Source: Methylocystis sp. IM3 (GTDB lineage: Bacteria > Pseudomonadota > Alphaproteobacteria > Rhizobiales > Beijerinckiaceae). Taken from it: a DNA stretch of 64,000 nucleotides. Location: positions 3,392,501 to 3,456,500 of the forward strand of contig NZ_JBBPBZ010000002.1 in assembly GCF_038070105.1 (NCBI RefSeq), read 5' to 3'. This document shows, piece by piece, positions 60,939 through 64,000 of the stretch. Both the position numbers and the translations under genes were made by a program. The notes beneath the pieces were generated by a model that worked only from the letters and a program-made list of their open reading frames with translations, was not told the origin of the DNA and ran no database searches. Positions within the stretch are counted from its first letter, which is position 1, and each line of letters starts with the position of its first letter.

Positions 60939-61012
60939 TTCACCAGCCCATCAAGCTTGATACATCCCGGATACTGTGTCGCAAGCATATTGAACGGAAA
61001 CAAGCACGGCAA

Positions 61013-62089
61013 TCAGGACGAGGAAGCGCCAACAAGCTCGCGCAACATGGCCGCGAGACGGGGCCCGTGCGTGCGCAACGAGTAATCAGCAACAATCTTA
61101 TTTCTACCACGTTCCCCCATTGCACTGCGGAGCTCTGCACTTGTCACCAGCCGGCGAATGGCGGCCTCCCATTCTCGATCATCACGCGCTAGGTGACCAT
61201 TTATCCCCTCGTCCACGATATGGGCGTTCACGCCGACCGGCGATGCGACTACTGGAATGCCGCACGCCATGTACTGAATCAGCTTATAGCCGCATTTGCC
61301 TTTTGCCCACGGCTCATCCGGGAGGGGCATGATGCCGATATCCATTCCCTGGATTAGCGCTACTTCACGGTCCTCCGCCCATTCCAGGAACTCGAACCGT
61401 GAGGGCATCGCACTGGGCCGCCCTGCGCCGACGATGCGAATGACGAGATCGAGTTCTTCAGCGAGGCGTTGGAGAAGGGGTACGAAGGGAAGCACGAAAC
61501 TCCACGTTGACGGCGAGCCAATCCATCCCACGGTCAACGGCCCTCTGATATTTCGGCACTTTGGCGCTGGCTTGTACACCGCTGTATCGAGGACCGTCGG
61601 AACAATCACAGTGCGACGGGCAAAGTTGTCAGCATAGGCCTTCAGATAGGCGTTGCCGCAGACGCAAAGCGAAGATCCACTCATCAACGGCTGCAACTTC
61701 GAGCCCAAAACGTGACGAACGACTGGGTTCGGGTGCATGTCATACTGATGGAAAATCGCGTCATCAAAGTCATATACTACCGGCTTGCCGCTTAGCTTGC
61801 TTAGGCGCTCTAGTGAACCGGGCATATATGGAAACGTCTCGCAGTGAACCCAAATAAGGTCAAATGCGCTAGCGTTGCACAGCACCAAAGCCCGAGTCAG
61901 ATAGGCGTTCAGGATCGATAGAAAGGGGAGAGTGTTTCCCCCGTAAGCCCGCTCGAGATACTCGTTGGTCAGGAGAGGAGAGAAGGTGACCTCGATCCCT
62001 TGGCTAGCAAAATGCTCTCTATATTGGAGCAAGCGTTGCCGTGTGCTAGCTGCTTTGTCTCCATATTTCATCAAGGCTAATATCTTCAT
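61013..62089 (-). CDS. Glycosyltransferase family 1/4-type
   Basis: This 358-residue GT-B glycosyltransferase has N-terminal MKILALMKYGDKAASTRQRL, a middle GPLTVGWIGSPSTWSF and the C-terminal donor-binding EIGIMPL-like DIGIMPLPDEPWAKGKCGYK, MACGIPVVASPVG. The DEPWAKGKCGYKLIQYMA pattern is typical of GTs in exopolysaccharide clusters. I chose the ATG at 62087-62089; a TTG at 62119, one base after the upstream stop, is also in frame. Sugar specificity is unknown. Confidence 0.85.
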   Translation of the reverse strand: MKILALMKYGDKAASTRQRLLQYREHFASQGIEVTFSPLLTNEYLERAYGGNTLPFLSILNAYLTRALVLCNASAFDLIWVHCETFPYMPGSLERLSKLSGKPVVYDFDDAIFHQYDMHPNPVVRHVLGSKLQPLMSGSSLCVCGNAYLKAYADNFARRTVIVPTVLDTAVYKPAPKCRNIRGPLTVGWIGSPSTWSFVLPFVPLLQRLAEELDLVIRIVGAGRPSAMPSRFEFLEWAEDREVALIQGMDIGIMPLPDEPWAKGKCGYKLIQYMACGIPVVASPVGVNAHIVDEGINGHLARDDREWEAAIRRLVTSAELRSAMGERGRNKIVADYSLRTHGPRLAAMLRELVGASSS

Positions 62090-62120
62090 CGAGAAACGGC
62101 CCCATTCAAGACGCGACAAA

Positions 62121-62984
62121 TCAACTCTTTCGTCCTACGGCGCACCAATATGGCTCTTCCTCGAGAAAATGGATGTCAGTCAGACCCGCGCGTTGCATCA
62201 TCATATCGATTTCGGAGCGGGTAAATCGCTGCTCCAATGGCGTCCCAAAGCGGTCCCGGCTATCGGTACGCATCGCGTAAAACGACTTGTCTCGATAGAA
62301 ATACAACGGGGCGTTTCTCACCCGCAAGCCGAGACGTTCACCAAGCAGCGCCAATCGTGCGAGCGGAAAGTATATTAATAATGCAATGACGTCAGTCGCT
62401 AACGACTTGAATGGTCCGGGGAGCCGGCTAATGATTGCACGCACTACCTCGCTTGCGCGCCAGAGCAGACTGAACCAGAGCGGCCGGTTATCGAAACGAT
62501 AGTAAAGGTAGATCAGTAACGGCGCCCCTGGCTTTAGGAGGTCCACGCAGGCGCGCAAAGCAGCTTCAGTATCAGGGATATGATGCAACACGCCAAGCGA
62601 GTAGCCAAAATCTTGGCTCGCGCAGCGCAAAGGGACGGCGTCGGCGAGCGCGTGGTAGAAGTGGACGTTCTCGTGACTCGCCAGGGTGCGTCGCGCAATC
62701 GACAACGCCCCCTCAGACGCATCAATACAGTTCAGCCTGCCTACCCGAGGAGCTACTAAACGAGCCCAACGGCCTGACCCGCAGCCCATATCAAAACCTT
62801 CAGGGTTTTGTGGCAGGGAGCTCCATGGGAATATCTTAAAATAAAGCGAAAAGGCTCGGATGAGTTCATTTTCCGAGAGTGCAGACTGATCGAAGCGCGT
62901 CCATTCATCCCCGAATGAAGCCACCGTCTCGGCGTCAACGTTGGCGGACTCGCGCATAGTAGGCCTATTTTCTCCGTCCGTCAT
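62121..62984 (-). CDS. SAM-dependent methyltransferase of the polysaccharide cluster
   Basis: This 287-residue class I methyltransferase has motif I FDMGCGSGRWARLVAPRVG, the acidic CIDASEGAL, ADAVPLRCASQDF and SLGVLHHIPDTEAALRACV, and then a hydrophobic region (ATDVIALLIYFPLARLALL) that may associate with the membrane. It probably methylates a sugar or lipid intermediate. The start is the ATG at 62982-62984. The next gene follows within 31 bases. Confidence 0.85.
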   Translation of the reverse strand: MTDGENRPTMRESANVDAETVASFGDEWTRFDQSALSENELIRAFSLYFKIFPWSSLPQNPEGFDMGCGSGRWARLVAPRVGRLNCIDASEGALSIARRTLASHENVHFYHALADAVPLRCASQDFGYSLGVLHHIPDTEAALRACVDLLKPGAPLLIYLYYRFDNRPLWFSLLWRASEVVRAIISRLPGPFKSLATDVIALLIYFPLARLALLGERLGLRVRNAPLYFYRDKSFYAMRTDSRDRFGTPLEQRFTRSEIDMMMQRAGLTDIHFLEEEPYWCAVGRKS

Positions 62985-63504
62985 ATTGTCTCCAGCTTAT
63001 ATGACCGCCCAAAAGTTCAGTCCGAGCAACAGCTACGTGTTCGCCTCTTCGACCCAGAGGTTATGTCGCAAATCATGCCTTTTCAAGTTTGCAGGTCGAA
63101 GCAGAGCGACGTGATCGATAGTTCTTTGGAGGGACCGAGGTTGGACAAGCACTGGGTTTGAAAAGAAAACACAACGGCACCCGGATCCTACCATGGCGAC
63201 TTATCATCGCGTCTTGAGTATGTGCCCGATCGATCAGGTCGACCCTCTTTTATTTCTCGGTATTGTGCCAGCGTCGCGTGCTTTCAACTTTGCTCGGCGG
63301 ACCTCCGCCTTTCCCAGTTCCTCGCGGATCCGCCGCAGTCTGACCTCTTCGGCGACAATGCGTCATGTAGCACGACGGGATTGATATACGCGGCGTCAAT
63401 TCACGAGTTTCGGCGCGGCTGACGCCTTCGAGACTATCACGAGCAACCAGGTTTCGCCGAGGTCCGGACACTCCGGCCACGCGCCGGCGCCCGGCTTCGC
63501 CAAA
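62985..63504. other. Non-coding gap between the GINT1-like gene and the methyltransferase
   Basis: These 520 bases contain only short frames without family matches or clear start signals, on both strands (for example 63396-63611 minus, in a different frame from the GINT1-like gene). The region may hold a promoter for the cluster to its left. A frameshift near 63600 extending the GINT1-like gene into the 63396-63611 frame cannot be excluded. Confidence 0.4.
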
Positions 63505-64000
63505 TTAATACAAGCAATCTGGCCGTTCGGCTCGCACCGCGCGGTCGGGCCTTTGCCAAAGGCGAGGGAGCGCAAATCTCGATTGATGAGATGCAAATGG
63601 AACCTTTTCAACGAAATCGACCACGGTCAGCCCATGAAGTGCGGACATGTGATGCGTGCCGAGCGCGCTCTTCTTAAATCCCGGCCTGATCTCGGTAACA
63701 AGTTCTTCCTTGTACGATTCCTCCGTCAGTTCAGTGATCTCAAAAACAGACGTATGGTGACCATATAAATCAAAACCCTGAGCCTGCGCGACTCGGTACA
63801 ACCGGCCGTTCTGATCATGCACGCATCCCCCATTACGGGCGTGCCCGGGATCGAACACGATCGGGTTCTTCGGATGGGAGTTCCAACGGGTGGCTTTGGG
63901 CGAATCCGAATAGTAGAGATGCAATTCTCCCCCGCAGTCATTCAGACCGGAGCGGTCGATATTCGTTAAAAGCCACCATCTCGAGTTATGATGAAACAAC
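63505..64000 (-). CDS. GINT1-like N-terminal domain protein (5' end outside window)
   Basis: The visible part (about 165 residues) reads from the right edge and ends at 63505. HLYYSDSPKATRWNSHPKNP, IVFDPGHARNGG, GRLYRVAQAQGFDLYG and ALGTHHMSALHGLTVVDF match the domain found at the N-terminus of plant glucosamine inositolphosphorylceramide transferase 1, also present in bacterial exopolysaccharide clusters, often fused to formyltransferase or glycosyltransferase parts. The frame is open to base 64000, so the N-terminus is missing. Its role is unknown; a sugar-binding or modifying function is likely. Confidence 0.75.
   Translation of the reverse strand, partial: LFHHNSRWWLLTNIDRSGLNDCGGELHLYYSDSPKATRWNSHPKNPIVFDPGHARNGGCVHDQNGRLYRVAQAQGFDLYGHHTSVFEITELTEESYKEELVTEIRPGFKKSALGTHHMSALHGLTVVDFVEKVPFASHQSRFALPRLWQRPDRAVRAERPDCLY

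Noticed and set aside
63396..63611. Short minus-strand frame overlapping the GINT1-like gene
   Set aside because: No family match; it may be noise or the product of a frameshift at the 3' end, which cannot be judged without the full gene.

Overview
The window looks like a chromosomal segment of a high-GC alphaproteobacterium of the order Hyphomicrobiales (Rhizobiales). The main evidence is the chvI-chvG-hprK-EIIA(Man)-HPr cluster, an NdvA-type glucan exporter, a PleC/PdhS-like histidine kinase, a pair of phasins and a 2Fe-2S ferredoxin next to a thioredoxin-reductase-like ferredoxin reductase. This gene set would fit the Methylocystaceae/Beijerinckiaceae, but no gene here fixes the genus. No tRNA, rRNA, CRISPR array or intact insertion sequence was recognised.

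Layout. 1-2063: the str operon (rpsL, rpsG, 5' part of fusA) on the minus strand, preceded by a leader with two hairpins. 2790-7536: a YdcH-like protein, then the ChvI/ChvG envelope-stress system with HprK, EIIA and HPr. 7692-12872: NdvA-like exporter, di-haem peroxidase, glutamate racemase (minus) and a secreted N-terminal-Cys amidohydrolase. 12914-20292: rimP-nusA-ylxR-infB-rbfA-truB, a translation and transcription operon with an intrinsic terminator inside its leader; infB is frameshifted in this sequence. 20302-25753 (minus): phosphopantetheinyl transferase, ferredoxin reductase, ferredoxin and an mlaE-mlaF-mlaD lipid transporter. 25860-34037: dipeptide epimerase, rhodanese, a frameshifted GGDEF/EAL protein, PEP carboxylase, small secreted and membrane proteins and bioB. 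34015-41754: aroE, two phasins with a palindromic operator overlapping their promoter, a PleC/PdhS-like kinase, a MazF-like toxin remnant, pyrG and secG. 41943-50544: leuB, the pxpABC 5-oxoprolinase operon, glyoxalase II and assorted metabolic genes. 50677-54335: small membrane or coiled-coil proteins, an LRR-protein kinase, two tiny convergent hydrophobic ORFs and a Nudix hydrolase. 54458-64000 (minus): an exopolysaccharide cluster (two glycosyltransferases, deacetylase, acetyltransferase, EpsG-like polymerase, AsnB-type amidotransferase, methyltransferase, GINT1-like protein), which runs off the right edge and becomes clearly AT-richer than the rest.

How the parts relate. Most of the window is housekeeping: ribosome assembly, initiation, nucleotide, amino-acid and biotin synthesis, anaplerosis. 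Three parts concern the envelope: ChvIG with the PTS-Ntr branch, NdvA and Mla; the PHB-granule phasins; and the exopolysaccharide island. The most distinctive points are the terminator in the rimP-nusA leader, the probable PhaR operator, two separate single-base frameshifts in GC-rich stretches (infB, EAL gene), the toxin remnant beside pyrG, and the convergent pair of 34- and 25-residue hydrophobic ORFs with strong Shine-Dalgarno sequences.
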